Source: Sporomusaceae bacterium
Lineage (GTDB): Bacteria; Bacillota; Negativicutes; Sporomusales; UBA7701
DNA length: 64,000 nt
Direction of reading: 5' to 3'
Assembly: GCA_031460455.1 (NCBI GenBank)
Contig: JAVKTQ010000007.1
Coordinates: 116,305-180,304 of the forward strand
Shown here: piece by piece, positions 51,667-59,152 of the stretch
How positions within the stretch are numbered: position 1 is the first letter of the stretch
Layout: each line of letters begins with the position of its first letter
Notes under the pieces: model-generated
Told to the model about the DNA's origin: nothing
Databases searched by the model: none
Seen by the model: the letters and a program-made list of their open reading frames with translations, nothing else
Position numbers and translations under genes: made by a program

Positions 51667-52037
51667 CAGCACTCCACCAGCTCTCCGCCACGAATAAAAC
51701 CATGCCAGCCGCCGCAGAGGATGCTGCCGGCTCCGGCTGGGCAGGTGTCGCCGTTCTTATCGATGGTGATGTGGGGCAGTTCGCCGTGGATGCACCAGCA
51801 CCGGTGATGCTTGTCCTCCGGTCGGCCGCAGTTTGAAGCACGAAGACCGCCGTGCCAGTGCGCCCCGTTCGGCAGAACAACGACGAAATGACGTCCGTCG
51901 CAATTATCCCAAGTGCAACCGTAGCCTTTGCAGCTACCCTGAAATTTCAGGTAATAGCAGTCACCGGGATGCAATTTGCTGTCTTCGGTTGACCACTGGC
52001 CATTCTCGCAGGTAACCAAGCGCAGCTTTATGCCCAC
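51666..52037 (-). CDS. Unknown Cys/His-rich phage protein
   Basis: A 123-residue protein with at least ten Cys and many His: GDCYYLKFQGSCKGYGC, DNCDGRHF, RASNCGRP, HHRCWCIHG and SILCGGWHGF. It likely binds several zinc ions. The ending CGGWHGFIRGGELVEC resembles the WHGFI pattern of the DUF6527-like neighbour, so the two may be related. It uses GTG directly after the endolysin stop. Confidence 0.65.
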   Translation of the reverse strand: MGIKLRLVTCENGQWSTEDSKLHPGDCYYLKFQGSCKGYGCTWDNCDGRHFVVVLPNGAHWHGGLRASNCGRPEDKHHRCWCIHGELPHITIDKNGDTCPAGAGSILCGGWHGFIRGGELVEC

Positions 52038-52553
52038 CTACGCCACCCCCTGGGCCAGCGCCTCGGCCACCTGCTGCCGGATCTGGGGCAGGATCGAGTA
52101 CAGCATCGCGCCTGGGCACTCGGTAGTCATCCAGTCCCGGTGGCCACTGATTACGGGTTTGCCGTTCGGCAGTAGGCCCATCGGATCGAAGCCATACTTC
52201 TCGCAGTCGTCGGCGGCAGCCGCCACGATGGATTGAAGCTGCGCATCGGCAGGGAGCTGGCCCCCGAAACTGCCGGATAAATGGTACCCCAGGGTGAAGC
52301 TATTCGCCCCCGGGCAATGCGCCCCTTGGTACTCCTCCGGCCGGCCGCGCTCGACCTCGCCGCCCTTGCGGAAGATCTTATGATACCCGATGTGTGCCCA
52401 ACCGTTTTCATGGACATGCCAGCCGTAAATTTGCTCGGCCGATGCGTCGACGTCGTAGTTGCCGGTGTGGTGGATGACAATGCCCCTCACCTCGGTCATG
52501 GGTGTCATTTCACGGGCGGGCGCCAGGCCCGTCTCGATTATTTCAACTCGCAT
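52038..52553 (-). CDS. Phage endolysin, N-acetylmuramoyl-L-alanine amidase (Amidase_2)
   Basis: A 171-residue PGRP-fold amidase. The zinc ligands are His in GIVIHHTGNYD and His/Cys in GHRDWMTTECPG, with GYHLSGSFGG between. There is no signal peptide, so release needs a holin. The start overlaps the stop of the gene before it. It cuts the peptidoglycan stem peptide from the glycan during lysis. Confidence 0.93.
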   Translation of the reverse strand: MRVEIIETGLAPAREMTPMTEVRGIVIHHTGNYDVDASAEQIYGWHVHENGWAHIGYHKIFRKGGEVERGRPEEYQGAHCPGANSFTLGYHLSGSFGGQLPADAQLQSIVAAAADDCEKYGFDPMGLLPNGKPVISGHRDWMTTECPGAMLYSILPQIRQQVAEALAQGVA

Positions 52554-52988
52554 TTATGCTCCCTCCCCAGGGTTATCGCTCGGGACGGCCGGCGGCGCCG
52601 GCGCGTCCTCCTGGTGCAAATTCTCAATTCCGGTCGCGGCTTGCATCCGTCGGATGATTGCCACCTCGGCGTCGATAATCCATCCTATGACGGCGGCCGG
52701 CGGATAGATACGCCACTTGTTTAGTGTCGGCCAGAACATCAGCTGCTGGAACTGGCTGATCGCCTGGGCACGTCTCGACGGAATTCCCATGTAATCGCAG
52801 CTACGATCTATCTCGAAAAGGATTTTGTGCAAGGCGGTTTTGAAGCGCCCCGACGGCAGGCCCCTGGCTTTGACGTACAAGGCCATGGCGGCCAGCACCA
52901 GGACGTTGACGGCCACAAAAACGATGAGCAGCGCCCACGCCAGGTGCTGCTCAAGCCACGTAAGAATAACCGTTAATTGTTCGGTCAT
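52554..52988 (-). CDS. Membrane protein of the lysis module (holin candidate)
   Basis: A 144-residue protein with a long hydrophobic helix at residues 17-38 and a weaker one near 95-110 (PPAAVIGWIIDAEVAII), then a Pro-rich tail. It lies between an XhlA-like gene and the endolysin gene, where holins are found. No holin family is recognised with certainty. Confidence 0.6.
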   Translation of the reverse strand: MTEQLTVILTWLEQHLAWALLIVFVAVNVLVLAAMALYVKARGLPSGRFKTALHKILFEIDRSCDYMGIPSRRAQAISQFQQLMFWPTLNKWRIYPPAAVIGWIIDAEVAIIRRMQAATGIENLHQEDAPAPPAVPSDNPGEGA

Positions 52989-53000
52989 AAGGCACTCTCC

Positions 53001-53366
53001 TTAAGGACTGGCGAGCATCGCCAGAACCCTTTTTATTTGCGGCCACATTTCGACCAAGGCGGCCCCGGCCGTGAAGGCGGCTGCTATAATAGCCGCCTTT
53101 AGACGCTTATTTTTAGCAACCTCCTCACCCGCCTGTTGCTTACCGACCTGTACACCGGCGTTTTTTGCACGGGAGAGCTCGACCGCCCGCAAGCGCTCGA
53201 AGACCTCATCGAAATTATCTTCTACGTCCCGGTGCCGCTCGTCGCAATGCCTATCCTGGACAGCCATCTTTCCCTTGATCTCAGCGATATCATTGCCCTG
53301 GGAAATCTGGCGCGCCTCCATAACGTCGAGCTTGGCGAGGATCATCTGCTCCGCGTTCGGTGACAC
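53001..53366 (-). CDS. XhlA-like holin-associated protein
   Basis: A 121-residue protein with an N-terminal coiled coil (ILAKLDVMEARQISQGNDIA) and a single C-terminal membrane helix (AAIIAAAFTAGAALVEMW), the layout of XhlA/haemolysin-type proteins that assist the holin. It uses a GTG start after GGAGAGGGG. It is the first gene of the lysis module after the tail genes. Confidence 0.72.
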   Translation of the reverse strand: MSPNAEQMILAKLDVMEARQISQGNDIAEIKGKMAVQDRHCDERHRDVEDNFDEVFERLRAVELSRAKNAGVQVGKQQAGEEVAKNKRLKAAIIAAAFTAGAALVEMWPQIKRVLAMLASP

Positions 53367-53384
53367 TCCCCCACCCCTCTCCTG

Positions 53385-53951
53385 TTACTCCGTCCAGGTC
53401 GGTAACGCTTCGATCTCCGCTGCCGTAGCGCCGGCCGCCATGGCGGCGTCGACGGCAGTCTTAAGCGTCCGGGCCGTTTGGTGCAAGCCGTCAGAGTGTG
53501 CGGCCAGCGCGCCAGCCAGGCCGAGGAACTGCTGCGCGCCAAGGTCGATGGTCGTGTTGTCCGCGCAGGTCCACGTGACGGAAAACGTGCCATTTGCCAG
53601 GATGGCGGCGACGGCCGTGTTGACGGCGGCGTTGATGCGAATGACGCTGGTCTGGTCGCTGTCGAAGGTTTTGCCGAGATAAGTGAAGCCAAGCTGCTCC
53701 CGCCGGTTACGCTCGGCGTTGATGGCGGCGCGTTTGATGGTGGCGGCGGCGGCGGGAACAGGGCCGGGCAGTGTATACTCGACAATTTGGCCGGTGGAGA
53801 TGTTCACCCGGCGTCGGCCAGGATTGGCGATACATTCGGCGTGGGTTGCATCGTCAACCTCGATGAACGGCGCAGGGATGGTGGCATAGCCAACGCCATC
53901 GGGGTAAAACCCAAGGATATTACCATTTGCGTCGTGATGTACTTTTACCAT
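53385..53951 (-). CDS. DUF4376-type tail-fibre-associated protein
   Basis: A 188-residue protein. The N-terminal 70 residues (DANGNILGFYPDGVGYATIP) resemble tail-fibre assembly modules. The rest is the helical DUF4376 domain (IKRAAINAERNRREQLGFTY, TFDSDQTSVIRINAAV). It directly follows the tail fibre gene, as is usual for such accessory proteins. Confidence 0.82.
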   Translation of the reverse strand: MVKVHHDANGNILGFYPDGVGYATIPAPFIEVDDATHAECIANPGRRRVNISTGQIVEYTLPGPVPAAAATIKRAAINAERNRREQLGFTYLGKTFDSDQTSVIRINAAVNTAVAAILANGTFSVTWTCADNTTIDLGAQQFLGLAGALAAHSDGLHQTARTLKTAVDAAMAAGATAAEIEALPTWTE

Positions 53952-53966
53952 TGTCCCTTTCCTCCC

Positions 53967-54848
53967 CTATTCGCCTATAGCCAAATAGAAATAGTTTGCG
54001 GATGCACTTGTATCCGCAATATGCTTTACGGTCGCCTGTGAAGCTGAAAGAGCTGTGACCTGTAAGCTGGTAGCCGTGGTACCAATATCTCCGTTAATAC
54101 ACGGGGAAAAACCGCGACATGCGGTTGGAAATGCCATGGGGAACGTAACAGTCGCGGGAGTATCATGCGTCAGCGACCCGGTCGTTCCCCATTGCAAAAT
54201 CTTACCTCCGGGCAGTTTTTGGTACCCCGAGGCACCCGTGGTATTTGCAAATTGGCCGAAATGGACGGCGTCGCCGATGGTCGTGCCGTCGGCTAGTCCG
54301 GTTACCTTGTTGCTGTCCATGGCGATGGCACCGGACATTGTGCCGCCGGCCAGGGGGAGATACAGCCCCAGCCTCTCCAGCACCGTCGCTAGCGAAACAA
54401 ACACCGCGCCCTCGTTGATGGTCGCCGTCACCGTCGCCGAGCTGCTAATCGCCACCACGATATCGAAAACCTGCTCGACCACCACGGCGCCGCCGCCGGC
54501 CGGCAGGTAATCGCACTGGCTGCCGGCGTTGGCCACAGAGTACAAGACCTCACCGTCATCCGGATCGGTACCGAATAGACCGATCTCGCGCACAAAAAAG
54601 CCGGTCGCGAGACCGGTGTTCGTGAGCGTTCCTCGTACCCGCCAGGTACCATCTCCCAGCGATGTGACCGACTCAATATTGACGATCAGCTTCGGGCTCA
54701 CCAGGTCGGTCAGCGCCTCCAGAGTGCCACCCACGGGCAACTCACCGTCGCCCAGCTTGATCTTCGTGAACGCAAGCGTCGCCCCCGCCTGAACCTTGGT
54801 CTGCAGAGTGACGCCCTTGGTCGTCATCGTCATGCCGTTAAATGCCAT
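53967..54848 (-). CDS. Phage tail fibre (collar/gpH-like)
   Basis: A 293-residue fibre protein. The N-terminal 150 residues are a baseplate-attachment domain (TTKGVTLQTKVQAGATLAFT, REIGLFGTDPDDGEVLYSVA). A shaft-like stretch contains SGAIAMDSNKVTGLADGT. The C-terminal tip has KILQWGTTGS and VTFPMAFPTAC, the gp53-like receptor-binding pattern. Its start overlaps the gpI stop (TGATG). The short shaft suggests a compact host-range determinant. Confidence 0.88.
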   Translation of the reverse strand: MAFNGMTMTTKGVTLQTKVQAGATLAFTKIKLGDGELPVGGTLEALTDLVSPKLIVNIESVTSLGDGTWRVRGTLTNTGLATGFFVREIGLFGTDPDDGEVLYSVANAGSQCDYLPAGGGAVVVEQVFDIVVAISSSATVTATINEGAVFVSLATVLERLGLYLPLAGGTMSGAIAMDSNKVTGLADGTTIGDAVHFGQFANTTGASGYQKLPGGKILQWGTTGSLTHDTPATVTFPMAFPTACRGFSPCINGDIGTTATSLQVTALSASQATVKHIADTSASANYFYLAIGE

Positions 54849-55495
54849 CACGACACCTCCAAACTCAGTATTTTGCCGCTATGCAGCGCGCTTCCGAAAT
54901 AAGTCGGCCCGGTGACCGCTTCCATGGTGAACGCAACCGGGTACAAGGTCAGATTTTTACCGAAAACCTGCGCTGCCCCGAAATACACTGCACCCGACCA
55001 GGTTCTCCGTACAGTCACGCTCTCCAGCCAAGAGCGCTCATTCTTGACGGCAAAGACCAAACTGAATAGGCGGTCATAAACCGTCTCGTCAGTAATTATC
55101 TCGTCCGTTTCGACTTTAAACTTGTACGGATCGCCGCCGTATTCGAACCATTCGGAGACAACACCGCTCGATAAGACTGTCGACACCATTTCCTGTACGA
55201 CGCCGGGGGTACCCTTCCGCCGGTGCCAGGCTATCGACTGCCGGACTAGTTCGCGCTTTTTCGCGATCGGCAGCGTCGAATCGTAGAAATCAACATGCCA
55301 CTGCCAGGCCAGCAGAGCGACGACTGCCTCGACCAGCTCGTTCAGGCGTGGCAAATGCAGCCCCTGGTTGATGTCCGCAATCAGCAGCTGCATCTCCGCA
55401 TCTATCGCTTCGGCGATGGCTTGAACATTCTCATCGCCTAATAAGTTCGGCGGCAGTATATCGGCCATCTTCACGGACTGCAGGAGCTTAGCCAT
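54848..55495 (-). CDS. Phage tail protein I (P2 gpI-like)
   Basis: A 215-residue baseplate protein. P2 gpI-type features are ILPPNLLGDENVQAIAEAID, DILDDLA-like helices and SIAWHRRKGTPGVVQEMVST. It connects baseplate J to the fibre. It overlaps the gpJ 3' end by 8 nt, starting inside GAGGATGGCTAA. Confidence 0.9.
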   Translation of the reverse strand: MAKLLQSVKMADILPPNLLGDENVQAIAEAIDAEMQLLIADINQGLHLPRLNELVEAVVALLAWQWHVDFYDSTLPIAKKRELVRQSIAWHRRKGTPGVVQEMVSTVLSSGVVSEWFEYGGDPYKFKVETDEIITDETVYDRLFSLVFAVKNERSWLESVTVRRTWSGAVYFGAAQVFGKNLTLYPVAFTMEAVTGPTYFGSALHSGKILSLEVS

Positions 55496-56606
55496 CCTCA
55501 AAACCTCCGAATGACGCCGCCACAGTGCCGGCGACGGCTACCTGGGATTTCAGCAGCGCGGTGTATGCCGGCGACGCTATCAGCACCCGTTTGCCCCCCG
55601 CGTTGACCATGCGCCTGTTAAGCTCCGAGGGGTTGATGTCGCGGCCGAGTTTTGACTTCTGCCAAAGCACCCAGTCAGCCACAGCCTGCTCCACGGCCGC
55701 TTGAATAGTCGCGGCTACCGTGGAGTTGTCGCTGTCGATCCAGTACGTCGCGTCGACGTCGTAAGACACAACCGTGGGCGCCAGCACGCTGACGAGGTCG
55801 GTCAGTGGCCGCACCGATTTGTCGTTGCAGGCGGCCGTCACTGCGTCCAGGACCTCTTGTCCGGGGATTTCGCCGCCGGCCAGCAGGGGGCGAATTTCGA
55901 CCTCGCCGGGATCGGGGGAGATAACGGAGACATCGACGATCAGCGCCGAGGCTTTTTTTGCGTGGTACTCGTACGCGCCGCCGGGGCCGGCCGTCGAAAA
56001 CGACTCCGGCGCCAGCCTGATCCGCTGTCGATACGCATCGTCGCTTTCGATATCGGCGCCACCCTCGCTGGTGGTCGTGTTCGTCACTGACGCCACCCAT
56101 TGGATAGGGTCGACAATCTTGTTGATCTGGCCGGGGGCGTAATCGTTTCCCTTCGCGCCGGTTTCGATGCAGGTTGCCTCGGCGTCGACGTACGTCTGAC
56201 CGGCCGGGATGGTCGCCGTCGCCGTGGTGGCAAACAACAAATTATCCCCCGGAGTCGCCCTGGTGCCGGCCGGGATGATCACCGCCCCGGCTTGGGCAGC
56301 GGAAAGGGTAAACCTGAGCGTCGCGGTCGCTGCGGCCGCCGGAAGACGGTCGGTACCCACCAACACGCCCAGATGGTCCTCGTTATCGCCGACGGCGTAT
56401 GCAAGGAGATTCTGTTTGCCGGTGTAGTCGATTTCATTACGGACTTGGGCGAACATGAAAGCCACGGCCTCCAGCAGCAGCCTTACAGGGTCGCCCGGGT
56501 ACAGGGTCTTTTTTGTTTTCTCCTCGTACTTCGCAATAAGCGCCGCCTCGGTCACCCCGGCCGAACGCTCCGCAAACGTTATCTGCGGTAGATTCTTAAA
56601 CTCCAC
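55488..56606 (-). CDS. Baseplate assembly protein J
   Basis: A 372-residue wedge protein. It has YPGDPVRLLLEAVAFMFAQV, YTGKQNLLAYAVGDNEDHLG, VIIPAGTRAT and GGADIESDDAYRQRIRLAPE, all typical of gpJ/Mu gp47-like proteins. It overlaps gpW by 11 nt and gpI by 8 nt, an ordinary compact baseplate operon. Confidence 0.95.
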   Translation of the reverse strand: MEFKNLPQITFAERSAGVTEAALIAKYEEKTKKTLYPGDPVRLLLEAVAFMFAQVRNEIDYTGKQNLLAYAVGDNEDHLGVLVGTDRLPAAAATATLRFTLSAAQAGAVIIPAGTRATPGDNLLFATTATATIPAGQTYVDAEATCIETGAKGNDYAPGQINKIVDPIQWVASVTNTTTSEGGADIESDDAYRQRIRLAPESFSTAGPGGAYEYHAKKASALIVDVSVISPDPGEVEIRPLLAGGEIPGQEVLDAVTAACNDKSVRPLTDLVSVLAPTVVSYDVDATYWIDSDNSTVAATIQAAVEQAVADWVLWQKSKLGRDINPSELNRRMVNAGGKRVLIASPAYTALLKSQVAVAGTVAASFGGFEDG

Positions 56607-56913
56607 TGATGATCCTCCCCCTCACTGTCGGCCGGAGTACGCCGTCGATGGCGTTGCCGTCGTACAATACCCTGGTCACCCGGAAGCGGGGCTCATATTT
56701 ATGTACAGCGGCGATGACCTTCGCGGTCAGTTTCGCCTGGGCAACCGGCAGGGGCTCGTCCAGCATCGTGACATCAATACCGAATAACCGGTCGAGGGGT
56801 ACGCTGTATATCGGCGTCGTCAGGATGGTCCGGACGTTCTGGAGGATTTCCTTCACGCCGGTGGCGCCGAAATCAACTTTGCCCAGAGTTGCCGTCACGT
56901 CGAACTCGCTCAT
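56596..56913 (-). CDS. Baseplate wedge protein W (gp25-like)
   Basis: A 105-residue gp25-fold protein: VKEILQNVRTILTTPIYSVP, LDRLFGIDVTMLDEP and EPRFRVTRV. The EPR motif is shared across contractile injection systems. It overlaps its neighbours by a few nt. Confidence 0.93.
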   Translation of the reverse strand: MSEFDVTATLGKVDFGATGVKEILQNVRTILTTPIYSVPLDRLFGIDVTMLDEPLPVAQAKLTAKVIAAVHKYEPRFRVTRVLYDGNAIDGVLRPTVRGRIISGV

Positions 56914-57374
56914 CCAGATTCCTCCTCCCCGCTCGCCGCCGCGGCGCTGGCGTTAGTCGCCGTGCCCGTCGCGTCAGAATCGCGCGGATATTCCTGGAGA
57001 TCCACGTCAACCCTTGCGAACAGCAGATTGCCCTTGTTGTCGACCGGGCCCCAGTCCTCGGAAACCTCCTCGATTACCCACAGGTTCTCGCTGACGGCCG
57101 CGCCGCCGATTACCAGTTCCAGCGGCCCCCCCTTGTCCCGGAGCTCGCGGAGTTTTTTGATTTCGTTCTGCGGGTTAAGGCCGGCGGACACGGAGAAGAA
57201 CATCGAAAAGCCGATGCTTTCCAGTCCGGGGCCGATGAACTCCTTGACCGGCTTCTTTCCGAGAACGTCGTGGGTGGCGAATCTTGCGCCGCCACGGCGC
57301 CGCAGCCTGTCGAAGGTGCGGACCTTTTCCGCCGATACTTCGAAGGCGATATCTCCCAACGTCCCTATCGCCAA
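56910..57374 (-). CDS. Phage tail protein U (P2 gpU-like)
   Basis: A 154-residue tail-completion protein: GTLGDIAFEVSAEKVRTFD, HDVLGKKPVKEFIGPGLESI and LWVIEEVSEDW. The start is TTG 57374, right after the gpV stop (TAACTTG), with GGGAGGTG upstream. Upstream in-frame GTG and ATG codons lie inside gpV. The C-terminal Ala/Ser/Thr-rich tail is low complexity. Confidence 0.85.
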   Translation of the reverse strand: MAIGTLGDIAFEVSAEKVRTFDRLRRRGGARFATHDVLGKKPVKEFIGPGLESIGFSMFFSVSAGLNPQNEIKKLRELRDKGGPLELVIGGAAVSENLWVIEEVSEDWGPVDNKGNLLFARVDVDLQEYPRDSDATGTATNASAAAASGEEESG

Positions 57375-57375
57375 G

Positions 57376-57858
57376 TTACGCACCTCCCGACGGCGGCCCG
57401 GTCTGGGTGCCGATGCTCTCCGGATGCACATGCTGCTTCAGGCTGATTCCGTCGGCTATCACGTCGCCGGTCACATTAACGTTGCCGCCGGCGACGATAT
57501 TGACGGTACCGGTACCGCAATTGATGTCCAAGACGTGGATCTCGCGGTCGTACGACACGATGGTACCGTCGGCGAACTTGACGCTGCGCACGTTGACGTC
57601 GGTATGCGGCGGAGGATTGCCCTGGCGGTAGAACGCGCCGAGGCAGAAACCCGACGACACCCCGTTCGGCAAGAACACACAGACGACATCTTCACCCACG
57701 TCCATGGGCTTGACGTCCTTGTTGTCCTTGGTGTTTGGCACGACAACCGGCAGCCAGTCGCTGACCAGGCCGTCCTCGTCTTCAAAAGCGACGCGGACCC
57801 GATCGGCGGCGACGGCCGACACCACACCGTAACGAACAAATTTGAAATTACTTGTCAT
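57376..57858 (-). CDS. Baseplate spike protein V (gpV-like)
   Basis: A 160-residue protein with an N-terminal OB-like domain (VSAVAADRVRVAFEDEDGLV, WLPVVVPNT), then a short beta-helix (NIVAGGNVNVTGDVIADG). The HVHPESIGTQTG end is typical of Mu/P2 membrane-piercing spikes, where paired His residues bind iron at the tip. It overlaps the gpD gene by 11 nt. Confidence 0.9.
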   Translation of the reverse strand: MTSNFKFVRYGVVSAVAADRVRVAFEDEDGLVSDWLPVVVPNTKDNKDVKPMDVGEDVVCVFLPNGVSSGFCLGAFYRQGNPPPHTDVNVRSVKFADGTIVSYDREIHVLDINCGTGTVNIVAGGNVNVTGDVIADGISLKQHVHPESIGTQTGPPSGGA

Positions 57859-58936
57859 ACCACTTCCGCCTCCGTGTCCGCTTGCGGCCCTTCTTCTCTA
57901 CGACAATGGTCTTGGCTTCGTTCAGAGCGTATTCCATGGTTTTGTGGATGTCGATGGCGACGGTGTAGCCGTTTAGAGAATGCTGCGCGCGGGTGATGTA
58001 GTATTTGCCGTCGAACGTTCCCCAGCCCTTGACCATTACGGTCACCCCGCCCACCAGGCGGACGTCGCCGACTAGCGTCAGGCTGGCCATGTTTTCCTTG
58101 CAGTTTTTCTCCCGCAGGCGCTTCCTGGCCAGGACTTTGCCTTCTTCGGCATCCTCGACGCGCTCGTTGATTTTGAGCAACTGCCCGGTCGCCGGCGCGT
58201 TCGGCGGTTCGTAGATATGCTTGAATGTCTGCCCGGTAGATGGATCCTTGTACTGAACGACGCTGGCCCGGTAGATGTCGCGGCTGCGCGAGTTGAACCG
58301 GTACCGGAGGACGTTGCTTTTCCCTTTCTCGATGGTCATCACCGGGGACTGGGATTCCATCTGCTCCTCGTCGAAGATGACGATATTGTCGTTGGTCACC
58401 TTCAGCGCCAGCCCGGCCTTTTCGCAACATTCGAGAAGAAACGCCAGGTCAGACTGTTCTGTCTGGTCCCGGCGCTTATACAAAGGATTATAATTTGCAA
58501 GGTATTGCAGCCCCATTTCCGCCTTGACGGCCATGTCCTGGGCGATGTCCCGAAGCCTGATATTCTCCCAGGCCCGAGTGTTCTCCTCGCCTCTCAGGGC
58601 TGCTGAGACGGCCGCAGAAACCGCCTTGACGGTCACGACGTTGGGCGGTCCGGCCATCTCGAAATCATCTATTTCAAAGAAGCCGCAGTCCAACGTCTCG
58701 CGGCTGCCTTCGCCGTTGAAATTCAGCGCCGTCAGCTGCGCCGAAATCGTGTCGCCTTTCTCCGGTACCCAGCCGTTTGCCCAGAGCTGTTCGCGATCTT
58801 CCAGCGTGATTTGCAGATCGTCAGCCTGGCCGCTGGAGTTGTCAGTGTAGGTCAGGGAAAGCAGGAACCGGGCGATGTCGCTGGATACTTTCGTGTGATT
58901 GTAGGTCAGGCTGACTACTACGCGCCGGGACTCCAC
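57848..58936 (-). CDS. Late control/hub protein D (gpD-like)
   Basis: A 362-residue gp27-like hub protein: SLTYTDNSSGQADDLQITLE, FEIDDFEMAGPPNVVTVKAV and AEMGLQYLANYNPLYKRRDQ. The C-terminus is very basic (KKGRKRTRRRKWYDK). The GTG start at 58936 follows directly on the gpX stop (TAGGTG). Confidence 0.93.
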   Translation of the reverse strand: MESRRVVVSLTYNHTKVSSDIARFLLSLTYTDNSSGQADDLQITLEDREQLWANGWVPEKGDTISAQLTALNFNGEGSRETLDCGFFEIDDFEMAGPPNVVTVKAVSAAVSAALRGEENTRAWENIRLRDIAQDMAVKAEMGLQYLANYNPLYKRRDQTEQSDLAFLLECCEKAGLALKVTNDNIVIFDEEQMESQSPVMTIEKGKSNVLRYRFNSRSRDIYRASVVQYKDPSTGQTFKHIYEPPNAPATGQLLKINERVEDAEEGKVLARKRLREKNCKENMASLTLVGDVRLVGGVTVMVKGWGTFDGKYYITRAQHSLNGYTVAIDIHKTMEYALNEAKTIVVEKKGRKRTRRRKWYDK

Positions 58937-59152
58937 CTACTCCACGCCCCTTTTCCACGGGGGGACGCTACCGGGAATGGACGAGACTGACCTGGTGGGA
59001 ACGGTCAGCAGCACCCCCGCTGCGAAGATGACGGTGTTACGGTGGGCCGGGTTGGCTTCGATGAGCGTCGACATGCTTTTTTCGGTACCGTAGACTTTCA
59101 GGCTGATGATATCCCAGGCATCGCCTTGGACGGTCGTATATGTGCTAGGCAT
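58937..59152 (-). CDS. Tail protein X (LysM-like)
   Basis: A 71-residue LysM-like protein: YTTVQGDAWDIISLKVYGTE, LIEANPAHRNTVIFAAGV. The ATG at 59152 overlaps the end of the tape-measure gene (ATGCCTAG). The longer open frame upstream is a shadow of that gene. Confidence 0.9.
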   Translation of the reverse strand: MPSTYTTVQGDAWDIISLKVYGTEKSMSTLIEANPAHRNTVIFAAGVLLTVPTRSVSSIPGSVPPWKRGVE

